Source: JAWLCA01 sp050485905
GTDB lineage: Bacteria; Pseudomonadota; Alphaproteobacteria; Rhodobacterales; Rhodobacteraceae
Assembly: GCA_050485905.1 (NCBI GenBank)
Contig: JBJHCH010000042.1
Span: 1-24,992, forward strand
Length of the DNA stretch: 24,992 nt
Direction: 5' to 3'
Under the pieces are notes generated by a model. It saw only the letters and a program-made list of their open reading frames with translations. It was not told where the DNA came from and ran no database searches. Positions 1-6,473 of this stretch are shown here, piece after piece. A program made the position numbers and the translations under genes. How positions within the stretch are numbered: the stretch's first letter is position 1; each line of letters opens with the position of its first letter.

Positions 1-507
1 AACCTCGCTGTCCCCGACATAGACCCGCGCTCCGTCGCTCAGCGCCGCGAAGGTCGCGTGAAGCGGGGCCGGATCCGGCTTCTGGCCCGGCAGGCTATCG
101 CCGCCGATGACAATCTCGAAAAACCCGTCCAGTTGCAGATGATTCAGGACGCGCTGCGCCGGGCGCAGCGGCTTGTTGGTGCAGATGCCGAGCCGCATCC
201 CTGCCCCGCGCAGCATCTCCAGCGCCTCGGGCACATCGGGATAGGGGCGGGTCAGGTCGACCGCGTAATCATAGAGATCCAGAAAGGAGCGGTGGAGCCG
301 CGTTTGCTCACTGTCCGCGATGCCGCGCGCCGCGCGCATCCGGGCGACAAAGACCGACGCGCCGTTTCCGACGAAGCTGCGCGTCTGATCCTCGGTTATC
401 GGTGCCGCGCCGAAATCCTCCAGAACCCGGTTGGCGATGGCGTGGATGTCCGGGGCGCTGTCGATCAGCGTTCCATCCAGATCGAAGACGACGGCGGTCG
501 CCGCCAT
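1..507 (-). CDS. gph: Phosphoglycolate phosphatase, HAD family (3' part outside window)
   Basis: HAD-superfamily phosphatase that dephosphorylates 2-phosphoglycolate. Reading the minus strand from the ATG at 507 gives an open frame that runs off the left edge. It begins MAATAVVFDLDGTLIDSAP, which holds HAD motif I (DxDGT, nucleophile and acid/base Asp). Further on are motif II (ICTNKP) and the motif III/IV region (GQKPDP, then YVGDSEV at the edge). About 169 residues are visible of a usual 220-230. The start codon overlaps the stop of the upstream thioredoxin-fold gene by one base (TGATG), so translation is probably coupled. The order rpe, thioredoxin-fold gene, gph suggests one transcript serving pentose-phosphate and photorespiratory carbon. 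Other HAD phosphatases look similar, but the motifs and the rpe neighbour favour gph. Confidence 0.88.
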   Translation of the reverse strand, partial: MAATAVVFDLDGTLIDSAPDIHAIANRVLEDFGAAPITEDQTRSFVGNGASVFVARMRAARGIADSEQTRLHRSFLDLYDYAVDLTRPYPDVPEALEMLRGAGMRLGICTNKPLRPAQRVLNHLQLDGFFEIVIGGDSLPGQKPDPAPLHATFAALSDGARVYVGDSEV

Positions 508-1061
508 CAGGCCGCCTTCCACTTGATCGAACAGCCCATCGAGGCCATCTGGTCAGCTGGGCCACGGCCTGTCTCGGCGACCTGCCGCATCGCGTCCAGC
601 AATTCGCGCGGCGCGTCTGGCGGCGCTGGATTGCGGCCCGATGCGTCGAGTCGGCCGCGATACTGCAATTCGCCGGCCGCGTTGATGCCAAAGAAATCCG
701 GCGTGCAGGCGGCATCCCAGGTGCGTGCTACGTCCTGGCTCTCGTCGTGAAGATAGGGGAAGGGAAAGTTCTGCGCCTCCGCCATCCGCTTCATGTTCTC
801 GAAACTGTCGTCCGGATGGGTTGTCGGATCATTCGAGCAAATTGCGGCGACGCCGATCCCCAGTCCCTGTAATTCCCGCGCGTCGCGGATGATACGGTCC
901 ATCACCGCCAGGACATACGGGCAGTGATTGCAGATGAACATGACCAGCGCCCCGTTCGGCCCGGCTATGTCCGACAGCGCGTAGGTCTTGCCATCCGTCG
1001 CCGGCAGCCGGAACTCCGGCGCTTTCCAGCCGAAATCGCATACGGGGGGTGATACCGCCAT
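507..1061 (-). CDS. Thioredoxin-fold / AhpC-TSA-like protein with CxxC
   Basis: A 184-residue protein with a peroxiredoxin/TlpA-like thioredoxin fold. It starts with the usual APEFRLPATDGK strand. The active site is FICNHCPYV, giving a CxxC pair at C44 and C47. There is no signal peptide, so it should be cytoplasmic. The C-terminal MGCSIKWK is typical of the 'thioredoxin family protein' annotated beside metabolic genes in many bacteria. A Shine-Dalgarno stretch (aagggaga) lies just before the ATG. The gene sits 12 bases after the rpe stop and overlaps gph by one base, so it is mid-operon. Its substrate is not known to me. A thiol peroxidase or disulfide reductase role is possible. The family call is firm and the function is open. 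Confidence 0.85.
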   Translation of the reverse strand: MAVSPPVCDFGWKAPEFRLPATDGKTYALSDIAGPNGALVMFICNHCPYVLAVMDRIIRDARELQGLGIGVAAICSNDPTTHPDDSFENMKRMAEAQNFPFPYLHDESQDVARTWDAACTPDFFGINAAGELQYRGRLDASGRNPAPPDAPRELLDAMRQVAETGRGPADQMASMGCSIKWKAA

Positions 1062-1073
1062 CTCTTTCTCCCT

Positions 1074-1772
1074 TCAGTCGGCCGTCCGCACCGCCTCAGC
1101 CGCAGCGCGGATCGCGCGAATATTCTCGCCATAGGGGCCGGGATTGTCCACCGAACCGCCGCGAAACACTGCCGATCCGGCCACCAGCACATCAGCCCCG
1201 GCGGCCGCAACAAGCGGCGCAGTTTCCGGATCGACGCCGCCATCGATCTCTATGTGGATCGGCCGGTCGCCGATCATCGCGCGCAGGCGGCGGATCTGGT
1301 CAAGCTGAGAATGGATGAACTTCTGGCCGCCAAAACCTGGATTGACGGTCATTACGCAGACCAGATCACACAGGTCGAGCAAAGGCGCCACCGCCTCGAC
1401 CGCCGTGCCGGGGTTGAGCGCGAGGCCCGCCTTGGCCCCCGCCCCACGGATAGCCTGCAGTGTGCGGTGCGTATGCGGCCCAGCCTCCAGATGCGCGGTG
1501 ATGATGTCGGCGCCGGCTTCGGCGAAGGCGTCGATATAGGGATCGACAGGGGCGATCATCAGGTGCACATCCATCACCGTGGACACATGCCGACGGATCG
1601 CCTTTACCAGCGGCGGTCCGAAGGTCAGGTTCGGAACGAAGTGACCATCCATGGCGTCGACGTGGATCCAGTCCGCGCCCTGCGCTTCCACTGCCCGGAT
1701 TTCTTGACCAAAGTTCGCAAAATCGGCTGCAAGAATAGACGGGGCAATCCGGATCGGGGGATGGTCGGCCAT
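1074..1772 (-). CDS. rpe: Ribulose-phosphate 3-epimerase
   Basis: Interconverts ribulose-5-phosphate and xylulose-5-phosphate in the pentose phosphate and Calvin cycles. At 232 residues it has full family length. Family signatures are visible in order: IAPSILAADFANFG at the N-terminus, HVDAMDGHFVPNLTFGP (metal and catalytic Asp), DVHLMI, MTVNPGFGGQKF (flexible loop) and IEIDGGV followed by GADVLVAGSAVF (phosphate binding). The ATG at 1772 is preceded by AAGGA seven bases upstream. It is the first gene of the rpe, thioredoxin-fold, gph cluster and lies 74 bases after the anti-sigma stop, so some read-through from the ECF operon cannot be excluded. Confidence 0.97.
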   Translation of the reverse strand: MADHPPIRIAPSILAADFANFGQEIRAVEAQGADWIHVDAMDGHFVPNLTFGPPLVKAIRRHVSTVMDVHLMIAPVDPYIDAFAEAGADIITAHLEAGPHTHRTLQAIRGAGAKAGLALNPGTAVEAVAPLLDLCDLVCVMTVNPGFGGQKFIHSQLDQIRRLRAMIGDRPIHIEIDGGVDPETAPLVAAAGADVLVAGSAVFRGGSVDNPGPYGENIRAIRAAAEAVRTAD

Positions 1773-1846
1773 GGCATGTCCTTATCTGCGCCGCGTCACG
1801 CTGATCGCTGAGGGCGGCGCACAGGTGCCATGGGCGGCCCGCGCGG

Positions 1847-2563
1847 TCAATCGCCGCGCATCAGCGCCGCACGTTCGGCATCACCATCCAGCGGCGCGCC
1901 GGCGCCGATCCGGTCCAGCAGCGCATCGATCACCTCGGTCGCCGCCTCCGATGCCGGAACGAAGGCTGCGCCATCACCTTCGGCCACGTTCAGTGCTGTC
2001 GCCCAGCCGCTTTCACCGCGGCAGACCACTGCGCGCGCATCGTGCAACCCGATCAGCCGGCACAGGCCCAGATCCGTCTCGAAGCTCGCCAGCGCCCGTG
2101 CCTCGCGTCCGTCGGGCAAGGTGACGATTTCTCCAGTTTCAGCCGCGGCGAGCGCAACCGCTGCCCAAGCAGCAGGATCGCCGGCGACCTGTTCCGGCGC
2201 GGTGCCGCGCCCGGTCAGGAATCCCGCAACGCCCACCGCCAGCAGCAGCGAGGCCGCCAGTGCAAGCCCCGGCAACGATCCTGTCGCGCGTACCCTTCGC
2301 TGAAGCGGCACCACCGTTGCACCCTGCCCCGAGGCATCGCCCACGGGCGTTTCCATGATCGCCCGGACAAGCCGCTCCGGCACGGGTGTCGCCGGATAGG
2401 CATCGCGCAAGATCGCGCGCGTCTCGACAAAGACGGCGAACTTCTCGGTCAGCGCCGGGTCCAACCGCACCCGCTGCATGAGTTCCTCTGCATCGGCGCC
2501 CTGCACCTCACCGTCTGCCAGTGCCATCAGCATCTCATCACTCACTTCTTTCCCGTCTGTCAT
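1847..2563 (-). CDS. Membrane-anchored anti-sigma factor
   Basis: A 238-residue single-pass membrane protein that very probably holds the adjacent ECF sigma factor inactive. The N-terminal cytoplasmic part (about 1-95) begins with the typical anti-sigma helix (DEMLMALADGEV). One hydrophobic segment at about 97-117 (LPGLALAASLLLAVGVAGFL) is followed by a periplasmic domain of about 120 residues with two cysteines (GLCRLIG and AVVCRGE). There is no HxxxCxxC zinc motif, so it is not a classical ZAS anti-sigma factor. Its ATG overlaps the sigma stop by four bases (ATGA), the usual arrangement for such pairs. The signal it senses is unknown. The protease encoded across the divergent promoter could act on it, but nothing in the sequence shows that. 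Confidence 0.85.
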   Translation of the reverse strand: MTDGKEVSDEMLMALADGEVQGADAEELMQRVRLDPALTEKFAVFVETRAILRDAYPATPVPERLVRAIMETPVGDASGQGATVVPLQRRVRATGSLPGLALAASLLLAVGVAGFLTGRGTAPEQVAGDPAAWAAVALAAAETGEIVTLPDGREARALASFETDLGLCRLIGLHDARAVVCRGESGWATALNVAEGDGAAFVPASEAATEVIDALLDRIGAGAPLDGDAERAALMRGD

Positions 2564-3081
2564 CTGCCCAGCCCTTTCGACAGTGCCGCTTCGGGCAATC
2601 GTTTCAACGTGGCTGCCAGCGCAGAGCGTGCCCGCGCCAGCCTGCTCATCACCGTGCCTTCGGGTATCTCCAGCGCCTCCGCCACCTCGCGGTAGCGCAT
2701 GCCCTCTACGCAGACGAGCATCAGCACGCTGCGCTGCTCGTCGGGCAACTCCGTCATTGCGCGGCGCACGTCCTGCAGGAAAAGCCGCGACTCGGTCGTC
2801 GCGCGCCCGTCCTCCGCCACCAGCGTCAGCCCCGTGCCCTCATCAAGGGGCTGGGTATCGCGCCGAGCCCGAACCGTGTCGATCCAGGTGTTCCGCATGA
2901 TCCGGAACAGCCAGGAATCGAGCCGCGTGCCGGGCGTATAGCTGCCAATGTTCCGCAGCCCCTTCTCGACAGTCTGCTGAACCAGGTCATCCGCCTGATC
3001 CACCGCCCCGGTCAGACTGCGGGCAAAGCTGCGCAGCCGCGGCAGAAGCTGGATCATCTCTGTTCGTATCGCATCGCTCAC
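2560..3081 (-). CDS. ECF-type RNA polymerase sigma factor
   Basis: A sigma-70 family ECF factor with only regions 2 and 4. Region 2 is seen as QADDLVQQTVEKGLRN, then SWLFRIMRNTWIDTVRARR. Region 4 is LPDEQRSVLMLVCVEGMRYREVAEAL, ending in the helix-turn-helix IPEGTVMSRLARAR. I chose the GTG at 3081 (173 residues). The frame extends to an ATG at 3171, but that ATG lies upstream of a promoter motif at 3115-3141 that should drive this gene, so it would not be on the transcript. The 30 extra residues also show no sigma-factor character. The gene overlaps its anti-sigma factor by four bases. It probably recognises GGGAATA-N15-CGTT and activates itself and the divergent protease operon. The exact ECF subgroup is not assigned. 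Confidence 0.92.
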   Translation of the reverse strand: MSDAIRTEMIQLLPRLRSFARSLTGAVDQADDLVQQTVEKGLRNIGSYTPGTRLDSWLFRIMRNTWIDTVRARRDTQPLDEGTGLTLVAEDGRATTESRLFLQDVRRAMTELPDEQRSVLMLVCVEGMRYREVAEALEIPEGTVMSRLARARSALAATLKRLPEAALSKGLGR

Positions 3082-3114
3082 GGATTGGCCCCGTTCGGTT
3101 CGTTCTTGCCAGTC

Positions 3115-3141
3115 AAACGCGGGAGATCGCCGGTTATTCCC
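3115..3141 (-). promoter_or_regulatory. ECF promoter for the sigma/anti-sigma operon
   Basis: On the minus strand GGGAATA (3141-3135) and CGTTT (3119-3115) are separated by exactly 15 bases. This matches the -35 (GGAAT-like) and -10 (CGTT) layout known for many ECF sigma factors. It is one of three copies in the neighbourhood with identical spacing. It lies 34 bases before the GTG at 3081 and implies autoregulation. Confidence 0.8.
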
Positions 3142-3183
3142 GCATGCTTGGATATTTCTGCTCAGCCGCATATTTCAGTTGCG

Positions 3184-3210
3184 GGGAATAAACCGGCGCC
3201 TCAACCGTTA
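3184..3210 (+). promoter_or_regulatory. ECF promoter for the protease operon
   Basis: GGGAATA (3184-3190), 15 bases, then CGTTA (3206-3210). The start of the spacer (aaccggcg) also resembles the minus-strand copy at 3115-3141. Transcription from here would give a leader of about 45 bases before the ATG at 3261, which has a strong AAGGAG ribosome site. The two promoters are divergent and about 40 bases apart. Confidence 0.82.
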
Positions 3211-3260
3211 CTATCCTTTGATCCGGCCTCTGCGGCCGCCCCTACTATCAAGGAGCAGAC

Positions 3261-4619
3261 ATGACCAAGCAGCCAGAGCGGCCCGGCGTCAACCTCGCGC
3301 GCAGACAGTTGCTGCGACGCATCGGGCTTGCCTCCGGTCTCGCCTATGTAGCCCCGGCGTTGAGTTCACTGGGCATCGCGCGCGCTTCGGGCGGTAGTGG
3401 CGGAGGATCCGGGCGAAGCGGCGCATCCGGGGTCGGCGGGAACCGTTCGCGCGGAGGTGCGCGGCAAGCGCCGCGCCAACAGACCCCGGTGCGACGGCAG
3501 GCAAGACCGGCCGCGCCGCCGCCACCCCCGCCCGAAATGGTGGTATTCCTGCCCGACGGCGCGGTGATCGACCCGGCGCTGGCGGCGGGCTATCGACTGA
3601 TCGCGCAGGCGCCCAATGCTGCGCTAGCCGGGTCGGTACTGCGCCTCGGCCTCCCCGCAGGCCGCGATCCGCTTGCCGCGCGGGCGGAACTGGCAGAGTT
3701 AATCCCGGTGGCGGTGGCCGACGCAAACCACCTCTACCGCCCCGACGAGTTCCTGTGCCGCAACGGCAGTTGCACAGCGCATGAAATGGTCGGCTGGTCG
3801 GGCTGGCCGAGCGCCTTTGCGCCGCGGATCGGCATGATCGACACCGGCATCAATACCGATCACGAGGCGCTCGCAGGTCAGCGGCTGACGGTGCACCAAA
3901 CAGACCTGGGTGAGCGCGACGCCGCCGGCCGGCAGCATGGCACCGCTATCGCGGCCATGCTGCTGGGCCGCATTGATGGCCGCGTACCCGGCCTTCTGCC
4001 CAATGCCGAACTGATCGCGGTCGAGGCATTCCATCGCGACACCGGCGGCGAGGCTGCGGATGCCTTCTCTCTCGCCGCAGCTATGGACCTGCTGCTGGCG
4101 GAAGAAGTGAGCGTTATCAACCTGTCGTTCTCTGGCCCCGAGAATGCGGTGCTGGCCCGGCTGATCGACCGCGCGGCCAAGGCGGGTGTGGGCCTGGTTG
4201 CAGCCGCCGGCAACGGTGGCCCCGGCGCCGCGCCCGCCTACCCTGCCGCCTGGGAGCAGGTGATCGCTGTCACCGCGGTGGACTGGCGTGAGAACCCCTA
4301 TCGCCAAGCCAACCGCGGCGACTATCTCGGCCTTGCCGCCCCGGGGGTGAACATCTGGACCGCGGCCTCGGTCTCTGGCGGGCGACTACGATCTGGCACG
4401 TCCTATGCCGCGCCGTTCGTCACCGCGGCGCTGGCGGTCGAGCGGATGCGCACCCCCGACGAACCGCTTGCCGCGGCGCGCGACAGATTGATCTCCTGCG
4501 CGCAGGATCTGGGTGATCCGGGGCCGGATCCGGTGTTCGGCCACGGCCTCGTGCAGGCGCCCGGACCCGGACAGTGTTCAGCCGAAGAAGGCGAACTTTT
4601 TTCCGTCAGCGGGGAATAG
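3261..4619 (+). CDS. Tat-exported subtilisin-like (S8) serine protease
   Basis: A 452-residue secreted serine protease. The N-terminus has a twin-arginine leader (R14-R15 in ARRQLLRR, then a hydrophobic stretch to about 38) ending ARA before SGG, the likely cleavage point. Residues 43-92 are a Gly/Ser/Arg-rich and then proline-rich linker. Residues 93-160 could be a propeptide. The S8 catalytic domain follows: D194 (GMIDTGIN), H226 (RQHGTAIAAM), oxyanion N318 (AAAGNGG) and S381 (RSGTSYAAPF), so all catalytic residues are present. Four cysteines (C166, C171, C413, C439) could form disulfides. The gene has a strong AAGGAG site and is driven by the ECF promoter at 3184. Its leader and linker resemble those of the next gene's product. 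The substrate is unknown; the neighbouring small protein or the anti-sigma factor are candidates by context only. Confidence 0.93.
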   Translation: MTKQPERPGVNLARRQLLRRIGLASGLAYVAPALSSLGIARASGGSGGGSGRSGASGVGGNRSRGGARQAPRQQTPVRRQARPAAPPPPPPEMVVFLPDGAVIDPALAAGYRLIAQAPNAALAGSVLRLGLPAGRDPLAARAELAELIPVAVADANHLYRPDEFLCRNGSCTAHEMVGWSGWPSAFAPRIGMIDTGINTDHEALAGQRLTVHQTDLGERDAAGRQHGTAIAAMLLGRIDGRVPGLLPNAELIAVEAFHRDTGGEAADAFSLAAAMDLLLAEEVSVINLSFSGPENAVLARLIDRAAKAGVGLVAAAGNGGPGAAPAYPAAWEQVIAVTAVDWRENPYRQANRGDYLGLAAPGVNIWTAASVSGGRLRSGTSYAAPFVTAALAVERMRTPDEPLAAARDRLISCAQDLGDPGPDPVFGHGLVQAPGPGQCSAEEGELFSVSGE

Positions 4620-4638
4620 TCGGCCATCCGCCGCGTTG
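4612..4638 (+). promoter_or_regulatory. Third ECF promoter, before the small Tat-leader gene
   Basis: GGGAATA (4612-4618), 15 bases, then CGTTG (4634-4638): the same motif and spacing as the two sites at 3115-3141 and 3184-3210. The -35 element overlaps the TAG stop of the protease gene (4617-4619). The expected transcript start is about 40-45 bases before the ATG at 4689. It would give the small protein and the kinase-like protein their own ECF-dependent transcript. Confidence 0.78.
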
Positions 4639-4688
4639 TACTGGCAGTGCCGCAGAAAGGTGCGGCCAGGCAACGGAAAGGAAGATCA

Positions 4689-5009
4689 ATGACCGACAAG
4701 ACCGATACCCCCGATCTCACCCGCCGCAAGCTTCTTGGCCGCGTCGGGCTCGCGGCCGGCGCTGCCTATGTCGCGCCGGTGATGCTGCATCTGAACGCGG
4801 CCCATGCGTCGGGCGGCAGCCGTGGTTCCGGTGGCGGTGGTCGTGGTGGCCAGGGCGGACGCAGCGGCTCGGGTCCGTCCCGCGCCTCGCGGGGATCACG
4901 CGGCTCGCGGCCCCGGTCCGGCAACAATCGCAGCGGTGCCGGTGTCATCCGCCGTGGCGGCAACAACGAGTTCGAGCGGTTCCTGAACCGCATCTTCGGG
5001 AACGGCTGA
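4689..5009 (+). CDS. Small Gly/Ser/Arg-rich protein with twin-arginine leader
   Basis: A 106-residue protein I do not recognise as a named family. The leader has R12-R13 (TRRKLLGRVG), a hydrophobic stretch with AAYVAP, and AHA before SGG at residues 38-43. This pattern is shared almost residue for residue with the protease leader (RRQLLRR, AYVAP, ARA-SGG). The mature part of about 66 residues is low complexity: Gly, Ser and Arg dominate, with RGS/SRG steps (SRASRGSRGSRPRSG). It ends with a short ordered-looking tail (NNEFERFLNRIFGNG). It has no cysteine. The ATG at 4689 is chosen over the one at 4647 because AAGGAAG lies just before it and the earlier one falls next to the expected transcript start. 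It stops one base before the kinase-like gene. It is the likely substrate or structural product of the cluster (inference). Confidence 0.85.
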   Translation: MTDKTDTPDLTRRKLLGRVGLAAGAAYVAPVMLHLNAAHASGGSRGSGGGGRGGQGGRSGSGPSRASRGSRGSRPRSGNNRSGAGVIRRGGNNEFERFLNRIFGNG

Positions 5010-5010
5010 C

Positions 5011-6249
5011 ATGGCCGAAGCCGCTGCAAACCTCTCCTCGGCGGCATCGGCGGAAAGCGCAGCAGTCACGCTGCGCTTTCCCGGCATTTCGCGCGGCATC
5101 GATCTTCACGATGCGCCGGAAGTGGCCGAGGCGCTGATCAAGATCGTCAATGGATGGGTTCCCACTGTCACGCCGACGGACGAATCCGTGCTGCCGCTGT
5201 CCTGCGTCGTGCCCGGTGCCGAGGGCTTTGATCTCAGTTCGATCTATCTCGACGCGCCGCTGCGGGGTTTGCCGGCGGCCAGTGCGACCTGTGGCCTTCT
5301 GGCCGATCTGGGCGAATCCTTCTTCGACGAACGTCCCGGATGCTTCTGCCTGCATTGCGGTGCGTTCGAGATCGCCGGGCGCCTGATCGCGCTTACCGGC
5401 GCGAAGCGCGCGGGCAAGAGCACCCTCGTGTCGCGCCTGACGGCAGAAGCCGACATGCGGGTCTGGTGCGATGACATGTTGCCGATCCTTGTGGATGGGT
5501 TGGCCTATGGGCTGGGGATCGCTCCGCGGCTTCGGCTGCCGCTTCCGCCAACCGTGAGCGGGCGGTTCCGCGACCATGTCGCCACCTGGCTTGGCCCTCA
5601 CGACGATCGCTACGGCTATGTCTGTGCCCCGACGATCGCGCCGCATGGCGCGCGCGCACCGCTGCAGGCGCTCATTGCGCTCGATCGCCGCCCGGACGGG
5701 CCTGCAGGGCTGCATCGGATGTCGCCGGACGCGGCCGTGCACCACCTTCTGTCCCAGAACATGGCCGACCTGCAGACACCCGAGGCAGCATTCGAGCGTG
5801 TTCGCGCAATGGCCAGTCAGATGCTGTGCCTGCAACTGGTCTATTCAGATCTCGAGGAGGCAGTTGCGATCCTTCGCAGGGCTTTCGGTGGCGCAACTTT
5901 GCTGGATCCCTCTCTGCCGCTTGGTGCAGAATTGCCACTTCCCACCCCTGACCTGACCGCGGCCACGCCTGCCGATCCCGGGCGCAGATGGCGGCGGGCC
6001 GCGGATGCCGCGCTGCGCCGTCATGGGCAGTCGTCCTTTATATGGCGCCCGGGCGACGCGATGATCTGGCAGTTGAACGCCGTCGCAGGTGCTGTCTGGG
6101 CGCTGCTGGAGATCCCCGGCTCGGCCACCGAACTCGCATCTGCCCTGTCCGAAATCTATCCTGATGTTGGTGAGGATCGGCTGGTCGCCGACGTCGCCCA
6201 ACTGCTCGGCGCGATGGCGGCGGACGAGCTTGTTCTTCCAGAGGATTGA
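5011..6249 (+). CDS. HPr-kinase-like / PqqD-like fusion protein
   Basis: A 412-residue cytoplasmic protein with two recognisable parts. The middle (about 115-290) resembles the HPr kinase/phosphorylase catalytic fold: a P-loop at 130-138 (GAKRAGKST) and an acidic pair D154-D155 (VWCDDMLPI) where HprK-type enzymes carry a conserved DD. The C-terminus (about 340-408) resembles PqqD: SSFIWRPGDAMIWQLNAVAG, a helix with AVWALLE, then paired helices ending in a typical LxxxMAxDELV. PqqD-type domains bind leader peptides in peptide-modification pathways, and HprK-like kinases are known to phosphorylate precursor peptides in some lasso-peptide clusters. The ATG lies one base after the stop of the small-protein gene (TGACATG), so the two are probably translationally coupled. 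Kinase activity and substrate are not shown by the sequence. Confidence 0.82.
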   Translation: MAEAAANLSSAASAESAAVTLRFPGISRGIDLHDAPEVAEALIKIVNGWVPTVTPTDESVLPLSCVVPGAEGFDLSSIYLDAPLRGLPAASATCGLLADLGESFFDERPGCFCLHCGAFEIAGRLIALTGAKRAGKSTLVSRLTAEADMRVWCDDMLPILVDGLAYGLGIAPRLRLPLPPTVSGRFRDHVATWLGPHDDRYGYVCAPTIAPHGARAPLQALIALDRRPDGPAGLHRMSPDAAVHHLLSQNMADLQTPEAAFERVRAMASQMLCLQLVYSDLEEAVAILRRAFGGATLLDPSLPLGAELPLPTPDLTAATPADPGRRWRRAADAALRRHGQSSFIWRPGDAMIWQLNAVAGAVWALLEIPGSATELASALSEIYPDVGEDRLVADVAQLLGAMAADELVLPED

Positions 6250-6401
6250 GGGCGTAGTCTTTCCCTGTCGCGCTTTACTTTTGTTCGCGCCGCAAGGCCT
6301 GAGATCACCGGGCGAGAAAGCATCGCGGCGACGGAAAGGCGGACCCTGGGCAGGATCAATTTCCATTCCACCCCGCGCAAGCGACTTTCTGGCGACAGGA
6401 A

Positions 6402-6418
6402 ATGTCGCATTGCGACAT
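6402..6418. promoter_or_regulatory. Perfect palindrome, probable operator
   Basis: ATGTCGCA-T-TGCGACAT is a perfect inverted repeat with 8-base arms and a one-base centre. Its right edge lies 55 bases before the ATG at 6474. Extra half-sites (GCGAC at 6381, GCGACA at 6392) precede it at about 11-base steps. It is probably the binding site of a dimeric repressor or activator of the flavoenzyme gene. I cannot name the regulator, and no regulator gene lies beside it. Confidence 0.6.
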
Positions 6419-6473
6419 GCCGCGCCCCATCCGGCCGGGCGATCAAGGCACGGCAGAGCAACGGGGACGGCAG

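Noticed and set aside
3082..3171. Longer sigma-factor frame from the ATG at 3171
   Set aside because: It begins upstream of the ECF promoter that should transcribe the gene, and the added residues lack sigma-factor features.
4647..4688. Earlier ATG for the small Tat-leader gene
   Set aside because: It falls at the expected transcript start, and AAGGAAG stands before the ATG at 4689.
6402..6473. N-terminal extension of the DMGDH-like enzyme from ATG 6402
   Set aside because: The ATG lies inside the palindromic operator, there is no ribosome site, and the family N-terminus begins at 6474.
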